NCBI GenBank assembly: GCA_030737835.1
Contig: CM060857.1
Span: 6,264,746 to 6,328,745 of the forward strand
Reading direction: 5' to 3'
DNA from: Acorus gramineus
Lineage: Eukaryota; Streptophyta; Magnoliopsida; Acorales; Acoraceae
DNA: 64,000 nucleotides
Shown: positions 22,858 to 35,034 of the stretch, one piece after another
Layout of the letters: each line of letters starts with the position of its first letter
How positions within the stretch are numbered: position 1 is the stretch's first letter
Position numbers and translations under genes: made by a program
The notes under the pieces: generated by a model
Seen by the model: only the letters and a program-made list of their open reading frames with translations
Told to the model about the DNA's origin: nothing
Databases searched by the model: none

Positions 22858-23502
22858 CTACTGGAAACTCATGCTCCGCAATTGCCACGGTACACCCTCG
22901 GGAAGGTCCACCGATCGAGTAGCCCACCAGTCGGCGGCGCTACCCCTCAGCATAAAGGTGGCCAGGGAGACTCGCTGGCGATCGGTGCAGTGCATGGTCG
23001 AGAAGATCTTGTCCACCTCCATCAACCATCGCTCAGGGGCAAGGGGATCCGCCGACTGTCCATGGAACTCGGGAGGGTGGAACTTCAGAAAGGCAGTGAG
23101 GCCACTCTGATGTAGTCTCGCTGCCGCCTCTAGCTCTATCTCCCTCTCCTGGCGATCCTGAACTTCCACCGCTGGAACCACCACGGGAGCAGGAGGTACA
23201 TCGGGTACTACGGGCGGATCTGCCATCAAGGGGACCTGTGGAACTGCATCACGGGCCGCCCTCAGCTCCTGAATCTCTCTAGCCTGCTCAGCTAACGCCC
23301 TCGCCTGGGCCTCTAATGCTCTCGTCTGAGTCTCCACCAAATCTGCTATCCGAGCGTAAGCACGCTCCCATGCAGGAGGCTCCTGTGCCAATCCTGGCCC
23401 CACAGCCGAGGACTCTCCAGTAGCATCCTCACCTCTGGTAGGTCCGGGAACCTCCAAAGGTCGAGAGGGACCACGTCCACGCATTCCTCTGCGAGGAGGC
23501 AT
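22858..23502 (-). pseudogene. Gag fragment (N-terminal 214 residues)
   Basis: Begins MPPRRGMRGRGPSRP, then a coiled coil (ARIADLVETQTRALEAQARA) and the retrotransposon-gag core: FLKFHPPEFHGQSADPLAPE, WLMEVDKIFSTMHCTD, SLATFMLRGSAADWW. It is cut after LPEGVPWQLRS. The zinc knuckle expected further on is absent. Confidence 0.88.
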
Positions 23503-23605
23503 ATCAGCAACCTAAGAAAACCAGACACTAGGATCAGAATACTCATATAGAAATCCTAGGACTCATCTCTACGAAAAAGAAGACCATTGGCTCTGACAGG
23601 ACCAG

Positions 23606-23617
23606 GCTCTGATACCA
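23606..23617 (-). promoter_or_regulatory. Primer-binding site (initiator tRNA-Met)
   Basis: The sense strand reads TGGTATCAGAGC a few bases after the 5' LTR, complementary to the 3' end of plant initiator tRNA-Met. Confidence 0.9.
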
Positions 23618-23622
23618 ACTTT

Positions 23623-26443
23623 TGTCACGCCCCAGGGCGGCCGTCCCCGGGACGCGGCAAGTGTATATATGATATCAGCAGTCTATACAGGAGGTCAATA
23701 ACATACCCTAAACAACATCAAAAATAACAACACAGACAACAATGAGGCTGACATGATATATACACAAATAGCGGAAGCTAAAAGACTGAATCTGTAATTC
23801 AAAGACATATTACAGACTCGATACATAATCAACTGTCCTGTGAGAGCCAATATACATACACGACATCCAATATAATACAAACGGGTGCCCAAGCACGGAA
23901 ATATAATACATACAATAAAAAAGGGATGCTGATAGCCTCTAACACTCGCGGGAACGTGACGCTGCTCCGCTACTGCTGACGTGCCTCGGGGAGCTCCTCC
24001 TGCGGATCCGACTCAGATAGCACTGGAGAAAAATATATGCGAGGGGTGAGCCACACGCTCAGTGAATAGCACAACCCATGCATCACAATTCATATTAACC
24101 TCAAATCATTCATAGCCTCTAAGTGGCAACAACTACACAAACCAGTGGGTCGCTCATCGCCAACCCACTACACCCTCACCCTCACCCTCAAACTGGTGAC
24201 ATGGGCTTTTGGGACTGACTAGGCTGTTAATCGCCCTTGGTCCACCGATAGCCTCTCCTCCACACCGTAGCTCGCCTGGTCTACTCCCACATTCAGCACA
24301 GTCCAAAACCAAATCAGGAGGTGCCTACTGATGGGAGCCCTCTGTCAGGACGGCCTGTCTAACGCTGAGGAGTCCCTACACGGATCCAACGAAGGGAAAA
24401 GAAACAGCCTATCCACACGTATACGATCCACTTGGATCCGCCGACACCGATCTCAACTCTACAATGTCATGAATTCACATGAATTCCTCCGGGGCGCATA
24501 ACTAAGATGCGGGGAGACACATATTATAACAACAAGTGATAATACCTCTAAGGCATGCTCACATTTAATTTAACTGAATTAAACTAGGTGGGAACATGCA
24601 CAGGTCGGGGCAAGGTGTCTAGGCATGCATAGGCCTCTAATATGATGTAAGGGTGCATATCCCTAGCATACAAATCTAAGGTGGCATGGATATATCATAT
24701 TTATCATGCATGCATAGCTAAGGTGGCATGGATACAACAAAATATTCATGCAAGGCATAGTTTACAATTTATACTAGCTAATATGCAACTATGGTGCCCC
24801 AGGGGAGGGCAATGCACGCCTACGTGCATCGAACGCCTCCCAACTGGGTTGGGTTGTCCCACTCACCAATACCTGGGTCGTCGCGTGACCGTCCGTCAAG
24901 ATCTGCAAGACAGGGTATTCAAAACGGTGAGTAAAATACACAATACATACAAAAATACGCTAAAAATACCCAACACTCGGACAAGCGTACATACGGCCCG
25001 TACGCACGCGAGTCCGAGCACCCCGACTCACCCGAACCCCCGGGCAGCCATACGCACGGCCACCCGCCCCGGGCGCACAGCCGCGCCCCAGCCCGCGCGC
25101 CCAGACGCACTGCCGAGCCCCCTGCCCGCATGCCCGGACACGCTGCCGAGCCCCTGCCCGCACGCCCAGACATGCTGCCGCGCCCAGCCCGCGCGCCCAG
25201 ACACACCGCACGCTCGGGCGCACGCACGCGCGCGCTTGTGCGCACCGCGCGTCCTGCCCCGGATGCACCCGCTCGCACTGCGACCCAACGCAGCGCCTCG
25301 CACGCACTCCCCGCTCGCCCTGCGCTCACTGCGCCCCCTGCGCAGCAACCGCACATCGTCCGCTCGCCCGGCGCGTGCTGCGCCCCCTGCGCAGCAACCG
25401 CACTGCGCCCCCTGCGCAGCACTCGCGCGCACGCCCGCGCGCACGCGCGCGTCCCCTGCCAGCTCGCCCGACAGCGCGCCTGCCCTGCCTGCCTGCCTGC
25501 CTGCGCGCACGCGCCGAGGAGCCCGCACTGCCCGAGCCGACACAACCACCTCCCTCAGCCCTCCCTCACCCCCAACCACTCATGCTCACCTTCCACACCC
25601 AAAAACACCTCCTAAACATGCATCTAAACAAGAATGGAAGGAAAGGAAACTCACCCAAAGGAGAGGAAGGGAAGGGAAGGAGATCGGGTGCTCTTCGCGC
25701 ACCGATTTTCCACCTCCAAGACCACCACCACCAAGATCTCCACTCAGCCAAAGAGGGGCTGAAAACAGAGGAGAAGAGGGTCCATAAGAGGAGGAAAAAC
25801 AAAGGGAAATGAAGATCCAAGACCATAGGAAGATAGATCGGGTCCTCACCTATCTTTTCTCCTTCTAGGGTTTTTGATTTTAACCACCACTACTAGGTCA
25901 TATGGGGGAAATAAAGAGAGGGAGAAGAGAGAGAGATATTGAGAGAGGTGGAGAAGAAGATGAATAGGGGAGGGGGAACTATTCTTGGGCGTGGACCTCC
26001 TTAAGTCACCACACACACAACACACACACACACACTCACTTAAACTTAGGGAAAGATTAGGTTAAGCTAAGTTAGATTAGGTTTAAGTGAGGTTTGACCC
26101 TAGTCAACCCAACCACACTAAAAACCAAAATCATTTGACCAAGTCAAGGTCAACTTTGACCAAGTCAAGTCTCCCAATAACTTTTCGCTCGGTCAAAACC
26201 CAGATACGATTCGGAACTGCGAAATTCTGAAACGTTACCGGAATTCGATGAAATTTTTGTGAGTGGCTTGAAATGGCACCAGGACACATAATATGCAGTT
26301 AGATTTTCAATCGGAGTCCTCAAACTCAGGATGATAGCTAAAAGTCCAAAATTTTAGCGGTTCCGATCGAAAAACGAAAAAAAGTTGAAAAACTACCAGA
26401 ATGCTCCAATGGTGACCAGAAGGCTAAAAGTGACACATATATA
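23623..26443 (-). repeat. 5' LTR of the Tekay element (about 2820 bp)
   Basis: Starts TGTCACGCCC at 23623 (plus view) and matches the other LTR to CACATATATA at 26443, where the terminal ACA is lost. It contains the W-box cluster near 26090-26205. Leader-intron signals: acceptor at 24903, donor at 25654, 752 bp apart. It would be the promoter of the element. Confidence 0.9.
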
Positions 26444-27765
26444 TTTTGGAGAACATACAGGAATGGTTCTTGATTTAGTTAGTTAAAGGACTGGGGTCTT
26501 TGTTGTGATGTGGGAGACATCTGAATGGGTAGTTTGGGTTCATTGCAATTGATGTAATCTTTGTTTGTTTGGAGGTTTTGACCTTCCTTTTTCCTTTTAT
26601 CTCTATTCATTTGTATTACTAGGAGTCTTTTCTATATATCTTCTTTGGAGTTTTTGGTTAATATGTCATGGTAATCTTTTCAACTTCATTTGAATTATTT
26701 TTAGCACCTTTAAATTAAATTTAACCAAATAGTTATAGAACACAGATTTATGAGATTCAACAATCCGCTTACGTTCACAAAAGAGAGGGAATTAATCAGC
26801 ATTCAAATGATAGGGAAAATATATTTTCAATCCTCGCTACCTTCTTTTACTGAAAGCAACAATGCATGATAATCTCATAAAAAATAACCATTCTTTTTGT
26901 TTCTTCAGATCGAGGCTGCATTCCAATTAGGCTATCAACCCTCACCTAAATGGGGCTTTCCTATCTTTTGTAAAAGGAAAATGTTACACTCATGTTATTC
27001 TTAGTCACAATCTCAGACCCTGCGTAGGATCCGACGTGGCGTGACCAGCCAACGTGGGTTTTGTTTTTGTTTTCATTAGGCGGGCCCAGATGGGTGTTTC
27101 AAATTTTAAAATTCAAAATTCCTTGAAAAGAATCCCTGACTTTACATTAAATGATCATCTGATTATTTTTAATATTTCCTCAAAAAGGAGCGCTGACACG
27201 GAATTGACTGCTTGAAAGGACGTTTCTGAAAAGAGTGCTGTTACACTCAGTTTTTTTCTCAGTCCAAAACACAGTCTTATTTACCACTTTACAAATCCAG
27301 GAAAGCATGTACCTAGTTAGATGTTGTATATACCACATTAAATATTTTCTTACAATTATTAAAAATGGGTTTATTCAATTTGAAATGGAGTGATATACAC
27401 TTTTTATCAAAGTATATACCTCATTAGATGATGTTTACTATTTTAAAAAAATGAAAACATGTAAGGTCTGAGTTTTGGTTGGTGAATGTGACTGAGTCTT
27501 AACATTTTCCTTCTGGAAATGTACGGATGACATGCTCTTACACAAAACACAGTGCATGCTCTTACAGAAAATGTATATACCGTGATTATGTGGTATATAC
27601 TACGTAACACAAATATGTCTGACGTGAATACCAAGGATAAGTTTACCTGAGGTTTGACAAAAGGCTTTGATGTGTTTTAGTGCAACTTCTTTTTCTCTCC
27701 TCTTTTGACCCACAAAATACACATGCTCTCTCTCTTTTGACCAACCTTTTCATCTTCCACAAAAT

Positions 27766-27805
<40 letters not shown>

Positions 27806-28860
27806 CCTCACCCTCTTTGATCTCATCAATACGGTTTACCGTCAACGTCTGCAAGTGTGATTCTTCTACTATGTCTCCACCGTCTTGCAAGTGTGGTTTA
27901 GGTGCTGCGTCTTCACCGTCTTACAAGTGTGGTTCATCTGCTGTATTTTCACCATTTTTGAAGTATAGATCCTTCTGCGTCTTCACCATCTTCTCGTTTT
28001 CAACCTCCCTTGTTTCTTCCATATGATTTAGTCATTTGTTAACATATGTTTTCATAAATCATTTTTCACAGATATTCTTGTTTTTTTTATTTTCTTTTGT
28101 TAGCATGTAGTTTCATAAATCATTTTTCTTAGAGATTCTTATTTTCTTTATTTTCTTTTGTTAGCATATGGTTTCATAATCATTTTTGGCATATTTTTGT
28201 TTTCCTTATCTTCTTTTGTTAGCATATGGTTTTATAAATAATTTTTTGTAGTAATTCTTATTTTCCATATTTTAATTGTAAAATAGTGTGTTTAATCTTA
28301 AATCAGTGTCTTTCCTTCTATGCCTTGATGCCTCAATTGTTTCTAATCTTAACTTGTATCTTTGAAAATAAACATTGCTGTTTCAAAAATCCATCCAAAT
28401 ATGCTATGTCATCTTTGAAATGCTATGTTGAAAATTAACATTAGTGCTCTATGTACTTTGAAAACTAAGCAATACCTCCTTTTACTGCTATATACTTACA
28501 GTAGGCTAGTGTATACTGCTTTACGAATTATTCATCCAACACTGATTTTCTTTTTTCATTTGTTATTTATATTTACCGCACATGAGATTTAAGATTGATT
28601 TGACAACTCGATTGTGATTACCGATACCGATATATACGTCGCCATCGATGCATTTTAAAAGATGATGCTGAGGGCATTTTCATCCTTCACTTATATGTCT
28701 TTTCAGATACTCTTCATAATGACGCATGTGCCTCTTCAGAATTTCAAATGATAGGGGCAAAATAGTAAAATCTAACAGAATAGAGACAGTTATCAAAGCC
28801 CCACCATCTCCTCTTTTTAGCCCTACTGTCTCCTCTGTTTAGCCCCACAACCCTTTATTC
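26444..28860. other. AT-rich spacer, no gene assigned
   Basis: Holds a (CT)n microsatellite at 27772-27802 and several GTATATAC motifs (27330-27600). A pair of TGTTACACTC-type sites at 26983 and 27239 might be MITE ends, but I could not confirm this. One exon-like frame near 26910 (EAAFQLGYQPSPKWGFPIF) is too short to call. Confidence 0.45.
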
Positions 28861-29764
28861 TTGTTCCTTAGAAACCCCCATCCACCCAGTATTCTTCACC
28901 TTTATCTTTCATGGACGAGGTCACCATGGACACGGAAAAGACATTGTCAAGGAATATACCTTGAGAGTACGGTAAGAAACAATGTACTTTTTTTATCATC
29001 TAATCTAGTATTTCTTCTTGCAAGCATCACTGTAGTAAGTTAAGCCTTCATTGAAGCTGATGAACACTAGATGTACAACGAAATGAACAGTTGATTTCAT
29101 GAAGGAATGCGAGCTCAATGAGAGGCACCCTACACATTGAGGATATTAAATCTACTCCATTTGGGCATTTCATCAACATCCCTTCGTTCAGGACAGAGAA
29201 ACGCTTGTTGGAAACAATTCTATCTTTCTAGAAACCTCTGCGGGAAGGATTCGCTGTCAAGGGCTGTGAACTACGGTTTATGGTGTTAGATGTGGCGGTC
29301 ATAGTTGGTCTCTCGGCCCATGGAAAACCTATGGTGGACGAGAGCAAAAGTCTGACATCTGCCTTCTATCAGGAATACTTCGCTTCATAGAATGAGAAGT
29401 ACTCAACCGTTGCCGCGATTAAGAGGGTCATGAAGGAGTTGGTGGAGAAAGACGACGAGAAGTCTATCGAAGACTTCACAAAATTATTTATCTTGCATAT
29501 TTTTTCAAGTTTGTTGTTTGCAGGTTGAATTATTCATGCCCATTCGGGTTAGTGGACTTTATGGAAAACTTGGAGAACCTTGGTGAATATGCCTAAGCGA
29601 AAGCTGTTCACCTTGATGTCATGAAAGCATTGAAGAAGTCATCCCGAAACCTTGAGAGGGCTGGGGGATCAGAATTCGCTGATGAAAAGGGATATTTCAA
29701 TGGCTATGCTATAGCACTGAATGTATATGCTCAATATTTGTTTGTATATACCTCTTTGAATTAA
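28861..29764 (+). pseudogene. Decayed gene like Ulp1-MULE associated proteins, 5' exons
   Basis: One frame from about 29117 reads STPFGHFINIPSFRTEKRLL, KPLREGFAVKGCELRFMVLD and EDFTKLFILHIFSSLLFAG. After a splice-like TTTGCAG it continues NYSCPFGLVDFMENLENLGE ... GYFNGYAIALNVYAQYLF. Layout and wording recall plant DUF1985/plant-mobile-domain proteins that travel with Ulp1 proteases in Mutator-like elements; this is recognised from pattern only. Several in-frame stops (after ILSF, FAS, GEYA) show decay. An upstream ATG at 28913 (MDEVTMDTEK) may be the old start. The solo LTR at 29851 separates it from 33050. Confidence 0.45.
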
Positions 29765-30113
29765 GTGTATATCTAGAAGAAAATATTTTATCATAATGTA
29801 GAGATATACACCTGAATCCTAATAGTATATAGAGTATTTAAGAACAAATATGTTATATATGTGTCACTTTTTAGCCTGCTGGTAACCGTTGGAGCATTTC
29901 TGGCAGTTTTAAAAATTTTTAGGGTTTTTCGATCGGAACCGCATAATTTCAGACTGTTAGCTATCGTCTGAGCTAGAGGACTCCGATTGAAAATCTAATT
30001 GCATATTTGGTGTCCTGGTGCCATTTTAGACCTCTCACGAAAATTTCATCGAATTCTGGCATCGTTTGCAAAAATTTCGCAGTTCCGGGGCGTATCCGGG
30101 TTTTTAAGTCGCG

Positions 30114-30124
30114 CACTATAAATT
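30114..30124 (+). promoter_or_regulatory. TATA-like box in LTR
   Basis: CACTATAAATT lies in the U3-R part of the LTR, 320 bp upstream of the putative leader donor. Use as a promoter is inferred. Confidence 0.35.
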
Positions 30125-32173
30125 GGGGTGAGCTAATTTCGAGGAGCACTGTTCATCGTCTTCCTCGTCGAGATCTCTCTCTCCCCTCTCCGTTTTTCTT
30201 CCTTTTGAGCCCCCTACACCCCTCAAAATCAAAAACCTAAAGCACGGGAAGTGTAGATCGGGTCCCGATCTACACTCCGGTGTCTTCAAAACCCGATTCC
30301 GACGACTTTAGCCTCCCCGACCTCCCCTTTTCGTCCTCTGATTTGGCCCATTCCGAGGGACAAGCTAGATCGGGGCGTGAGAAGGCTTTTGGGAAGGGTT
30401 TCGGCGCGTGGAGATCCACCGGACGCCTCTTCCTCCCCTCGGTAAGCCTCCTTTCCCTCTTATTTCTTGTCTAGATGATTGCTAGGGGAGGGTTTTGTGT
30501 TTGGGAGGTGGTGGGTGGCAGTGGGGGTCGTCGGAGAGTGGTCGGAGGTGGTTGGAAGTGGTCGGTGGTCAAGGGAGAGGTGGTGGTGGCGCTCGGGCAG
30601 TGGCAGGTCGTCCGGGCCAATCAGCAGCAGCAGCAGCAGCCCAGGCGGCGCGCAGGTCGGGTGCGCGCGGGCAGGCGCGCGTGCACGCGCGGGCGTGCGT
30701 GCGCGCGGGCGTGCGCGAGTCTGGTGCGAGCTGCTGGTCGCGCTGGGCGCACGAACTCGGGCTGGGGGCCTCAGGCAGCAGGCGCGCGGGCGTGCGCGGG
30801 TCTGGTGCGAGCTGCTGGTCGTGCTGGGCGTGCAAGCTCGGGCTGGGGGCCTCAGGCAGCAGGCGCGCGGGCGTGCTGGGCGCTGGGTGCGCGCGGGTCT
30901 GTGCGCGGGGCGGTTCGGGCGGCTGTGCGCGGGGCTGTTCGTGTGGCTGAGGCAGCGAGGCGCGCGCGGAGGTGCTGGCCGAGGTGCCGGGGCGCGCGCG
31001 GAGGAGGCACGGGGCGCGGGGCAGTGCGTGAGGTGGCGTGCGAGGTGCGGCAAGGTGCGCGAGGTGCGTGCGAGGTGCGCGCGAGGTGCGGCAAGGTGGC
31101 GGAGGTGCGCGCGGGGTGCGCGCGAGGCGGGGCACTGCGTGCGGGGGCGCGCGGGGTGCTCGCGGACCGGCGCGAGGCGTGCGGGGCCCGCGGCGGCGCG
31201 TCCGGGCGGTGGCCGACCGTGCGGGTGGTTGCCGGGGCCGTGCGGGTGGTTGCCGAGGCCGCGGGTGGTTGTTGGGGAGGTGTTGGATGTTTGTTGTGGG
31301 TTTTGGGGTGTTTAATTATGTATTTAATGATAATTGTGGATTAATACTTACCAAATAATACCTGTCTTGCAGATCTCGACAGATGGTCGCGCGTTGACCC
31401 CGATCACTGGTGAGTGGGACAATCCAACCCAGTAGAGAGGTGCTATACGCACTTGTGCGTATACCGACCTCTCCTGGGGCACCTTGGATGAATATTGACC
31501 ATGTGTAATATGTATATCATGCGAGCATGATTTAATTGTAGAATGCATGTTACCCTAGACCTTGCATGTTAGGGACTTGCACCCTTAGGATATGTATATG
31601 AGCCATGCAGCATGTCCCCTGGTTCCTTGTTAGGAAGCCCGACCGATGCATGTGCCCTACTAGTTTATTTATTAAATTAAATGCTAGTATTTGTTGAATT
31701 GCATGTTATAGTGATTATTTTAGGGGAGGGGCCTTGCGAGGACAGCGGTGAGACCCGGGTTAGGGTACACCGTGTTCCTTGTTTGGTTGTCGGGGTGTCC
31801 TATAACGGGAACTCACGCTGCCCTCCCGAGTTGCTTTCCCCCAACAATATTTCACCCTGATATAACCTTATGCATGTTCCCCGCATCGTAGTTATGCGCC
31901 CTGGTGGGTTCTGAGGAATTCAGAACATTAGTGTTGTTATAATGTGCTGTCTGCGGATCCAAGTGGATCATATGCGATGGTTAGGCTGTTCTGTTCCCTT
32001 CGTTGGATCCGGTAGAGACTACCCCAGCGTTAGACAGGCCTTCCTGACAGAGGGCTCCCATCAGTAGGCACCTCCTGATTTAGGACGGACTGTGCTGAAT
32101 GTGGGAGTAGACCAGGCGGCCTACGGAGTGGAGGAGAGACTATCGGTGGACCAAGGGTGACCAACAGCCTAGT

Positions 32174-32450
32174 CAGTCCCAAAATCCTATGTCACCCATT
32201 GAAGGGTGAGGGTGAGGGTGTGGCGGGTTGGCGGAAGCGACCCGCTGGTTTTGTGTAGCCAGTCCCAAAATCCTATGTCACCCATGGTAGGGTGAGGGTG
32301 AGGGTGAGGGTGTAGTGGGTTGGCGGTGAGCGACCCACTGGATTTGTGAATGGATTATTATCAGTCCCAATAACCTATGTCACCCATTGATGGGTGAGGG
32401 TGAGGGTGTGGTGGTTCGGCGAAGTACGAATCACTGGATCATGTTGTTAT
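32174..32450 (+). repeat. Triple tandem duplication containing GGGTGA repeats
   Basis: Units start CAGTCCCAA at 32174, 32260 and 32362 (86, 102 and about 89 bp). Each holds CTATGTCACCCAT and a GGGTGAGGGTGAGGG block. The middle unit has a perfect four-run motif (32290-32310). The solo LTR at 4410 has one such unit. Confidence 0.8.
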
Positions 32451-33049
32451 GTCTTAGAGGCTGGATAAATAATGGAATTGTGGTAAATATTGTCTGTGAT
32501 GCATGGGTTGTGCCGTTCACTGAGCGTGTGGCTCACCCCTCGCATAATATTTTCTCTTCAGTGTCATCTGAGTCGGATCTGGAGGAGGAGCTCTCCGAGG
32601 GACTTCATCAGTAGCGGAGTAGCGCCACGTCCCGCGAGTTGCAGAGACTATCAGCATCCTTTGTACCAGTATGTATTATTTTCCGTGCTTGGGCACGCGT
32701 TTGTGTTGTATTTGGATCTCTTAGTATGTATATTGGCTCTCACAGGACATGTGATTATGTATGGAGTCTGTAGTGTATTTTGATTACAGATTCAGTCTTA
32801 GTTATCCGCATTTGGTGTATATATATCCTGTCAGCCTTGCTTTTGTTGTCTGTGTGTCATTTTGGCTGCTTGTGTATGATATTATTGACCTCCTGAGTAG
32901 ATTCTGATATATATATACACTTGCCGCGTCCCGGGGACGCCTGGGGCGTGACAAAATATATATTCATAACTAATACTAATTACATGTAAATTATTTTATG
33001 TAAGATTTGATTTTATGATCATGTGAAAATAGGCCAACCGGGGATTGGT

Positions 33050-33454
33050 TAGCCTTGCATCCATAAGTGGAAGAACATGCCCTGTGGTAGGAAAAACACG
33101 TATATGAGACTGGTGAATGAGTTAAGATGGGAGGAGATCCACCAAAATATAAATTTTTTTAAGGAGGAGAAAGATCTATTGCCTCAATCAGAGGAGGATG
33201 ACGACAATGCCCCACAAGAAACACAGAACATTTTGATGTCGATGACTTTGGGTTTCTATTCGGTGGATGAATTACGAAAGGGGTTGGAGAGAGTCCTGCA
33301 CATGCCATTGCCAATTCATGCCATTTTCCCAACCTCTTCTTCCCCAAATGAGAAGAGAAAAAGAGAACAGAGGCACCAACATGTGGAGAAGAAGAAGAGG
33401 ATTGGGAAAGAGGTTCTACCAGAACCAAGTAAGAAAGTGAACCACAGTTGGTAA
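33050..33454 (+). pseudogene. Continuation of the Ulp1-MULE-like gene
   Basis: Reads WKNMPCGRKNTYMRLVNELR, then EEDDDNAPQETQNILMSMTL, GFYSVDELRKGLERVLHMPL, and a basic tail (KRKREQRHQHVEKKKRIGKE). It continues the gene broken by the solo LTR. The stop at 33452-33454 may be real or lie in an intron. Function unknown. Confidence 0.35.
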
Positions 33455-33601
33455 GGGGAAAGGGTGATAAGGCGGGAATAGAATACGCAACCAAAACAAG
33501 CAAGAAAATCACAGTGACCAATTCAGGTATATACCACTTTAATATGTCATGTGCATTTTGAATAATAGTACATATAACGATATAATTTTTCAACGGCATC
33601 A

Positions 33602-34579
33602 TTGACCACGACAAAAATCAAGGCCCAGAAGTTAGTAGCAAAAGTAGCATTTTTGCAGCTATATATGGAGAGAGCAAGAAAGAAAGAAAGTAGAGATATA
33701 AAAAGAAGACAACAGAGCAAGAAGGTATATACGTTTTGCAAAATGGTATATACATGTACGTGTCCAAATCTTTCATGTACAATAATGATGCTCGTTTATC
33801 TTCTAATAAGGAAGTCAATGGGATCAATTGACCGTATGGTAAAACTTGGAGGAAGAAGGAATATTCCAACGAAAACCAATCTAGCAAAAACAACGCCAAA
33901 AGGGGATGTAGCGACAAGGGCGCCAAAAGTGGCTATGGCGACAAAAGCCAAAAAACTTAATGCTGTGGGGACCAAAGCATCGGAAGGCGCTACAACAAGG
34001 GAAATGGTCGAAGTGTATGTGGCAAAGGAAGCTGAATCTTTACTTAATGACATTCTCAACATCCCTATCTAGGAGGGGAAAGGGGGCAAGGATGACAGAG
34101 TGAGGGAGGAGACAAAGGGAGATCATTTGATGGATGCTCAAGAGGCTGAGACATTCCTTGATGACATTCTTAACATCCCTATGTAGGAGGGGAAAAGGGG
34201 CGAGGAGGACAGAGAGAGGGAGGAGACAATGGGAGAACATTTGGTGGAGGAGAGTGTGGAAAGGGGAGTCGAGGACGAGAAGACGGTCGAGGAAGAGGTA
34301 GCGGTGAAAGAGAATTCAGTTGAAGCGAACACGGTGGAGGAGAAGGTATCATTGAAAGAGAAATTGGTGGAAGAGGAGGTAGCAATCAAAGAGAAATCAG
34401 TGGAAGAGAAGAAAGTGGAGGTGGAGGGGTCAATGAAAGAGAAGATACTGAATGATGATGTCTTGATTCTCGACAACAAATCCTTTCCTGGTCAGAAGAG
34501 GAGGAGAACACTGATAATGAAGAAGGGACCTATCAATGTTCCACAAGTATACTTTTCTAATTCTCACAGCTTAGTTTAA
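33602..34579 (+). pseudogene. Glutamate/lysine-rich low-complexity coding segment with tandem repeat
   Basis: A single frame runs from 33602 to 34579 broken only by two TAG codons, at 34070-34072 and 34184-34186. It is basic at first, then built of VEE/KEK-type acidic repeats (VEEEVAIKEKSVEEKKVEVE). A 114-bp unit is duplicated at 34031-34144 and 34145-34258 (SLLNDILNIPI and FLDDILNIPM), and both copies carry the TAG at the same place. It is probably the charged middle part of the Ulp1-MULE-like protein. No catalytic domain is visible. Confidence 0.4.
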
Positions 34580-35034
34580 TGTTTATGATATAGCTATTGA
34601 AGTATGTCTATTGAACGACATATATATGTATATTTGGTTTATTGGATAATGTAATAATATTAGTTTATTATTTCCTAAAAGCAGGTAGGTTACCAAGATC
34701 AATGACCTGCATAGGGGAGACTGTCGGACTGACAACAAGGGACAGACTATAGGTGCAACATCAACAACTGAAAAAACCCACTGAACCGAAGAATTTGAAT
34801 AAACCCAATGTGAAAAAAAATACAAACAGGTAGCGACGGAGAAGCACCAGATGATAGGGGAGGATCAGGTTGCATTGGCCATTTATTTGTCTAAGATGGA
34901 GGCAGAGGAACTTCAATGGGTTTATATATCGGTCACTAATGTCGTTAGACAGGTTAGTATATATACATTCATAACATACATAACATATAATTTTTCATGA
35001 AAGAAAATGCATTTCACATACATAACATAAAAGC
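34580..35034 (+). other. Intron-like spacer and small exon remnant
   Basis: AT-rich sequence with one coding-looking piece near 34834-34951 (EKHQMIGEDQVALAIYLSKM). It probably belongs to the same decayed gene. Confidence 0.3.

Larger units (their letters stand above)
18427..26443 (-). mobile_element. Tekay-type Ty3/Gypsy retrotransposon, internally deleted
   Basis: Order on the minus strand: 5' LTR 26443-23623, PBS at 23617-23606, gag 23502-22858, a non-coding module 22850-22645, RT thumb and RNase H, integrase C-terminus with chromodomain, PPT at 21029-21015, then 3' LTR 21014-18427. The chromodomain-like C-terminus, the MPPRRG gag start and the initiator-Met PBS suggest the Tekay/Del chromovirus clade. 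Protease, the RT palm and the integrase core are absent, so it cannot move alone. The two LTRs are very alike, pointing to a fairly recent insertion. The outer 3-4 bases of the right LTR are missing, and flanks ATTTA (18422-18426) and ATTTT (26443-26447) are an imperfect TSD candidate. Confidence 0.9.
29846..32958 (+). mobile_element. Solo LTR, Tekay subfamily 1 (29851-32953) with TSD AAATA
   Basis: TGTTATATATGTGTCAC at 29851 to GGGGCGTGACA at 32953 (3103 bp), with AAATA repeated exactly at 29846-29850 and 32954-32958. No internal region remains. It lacks the W-box cluster of its relatives but has a TATA-like CTATAAATT near 30114. The leader-intron edges are 30442 (GTAAGC) and 31372 (TTGCAG). 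It inserted into an intron or frame of the decayed Ulp1-MULE-like gene. Confidence 0.92.

Noticed and set aside
26910..26972. Exon-like frame EAAFQLGYQPSPKWGFPIF after a CAG
   Set aside because: Too short, with no partner exons.
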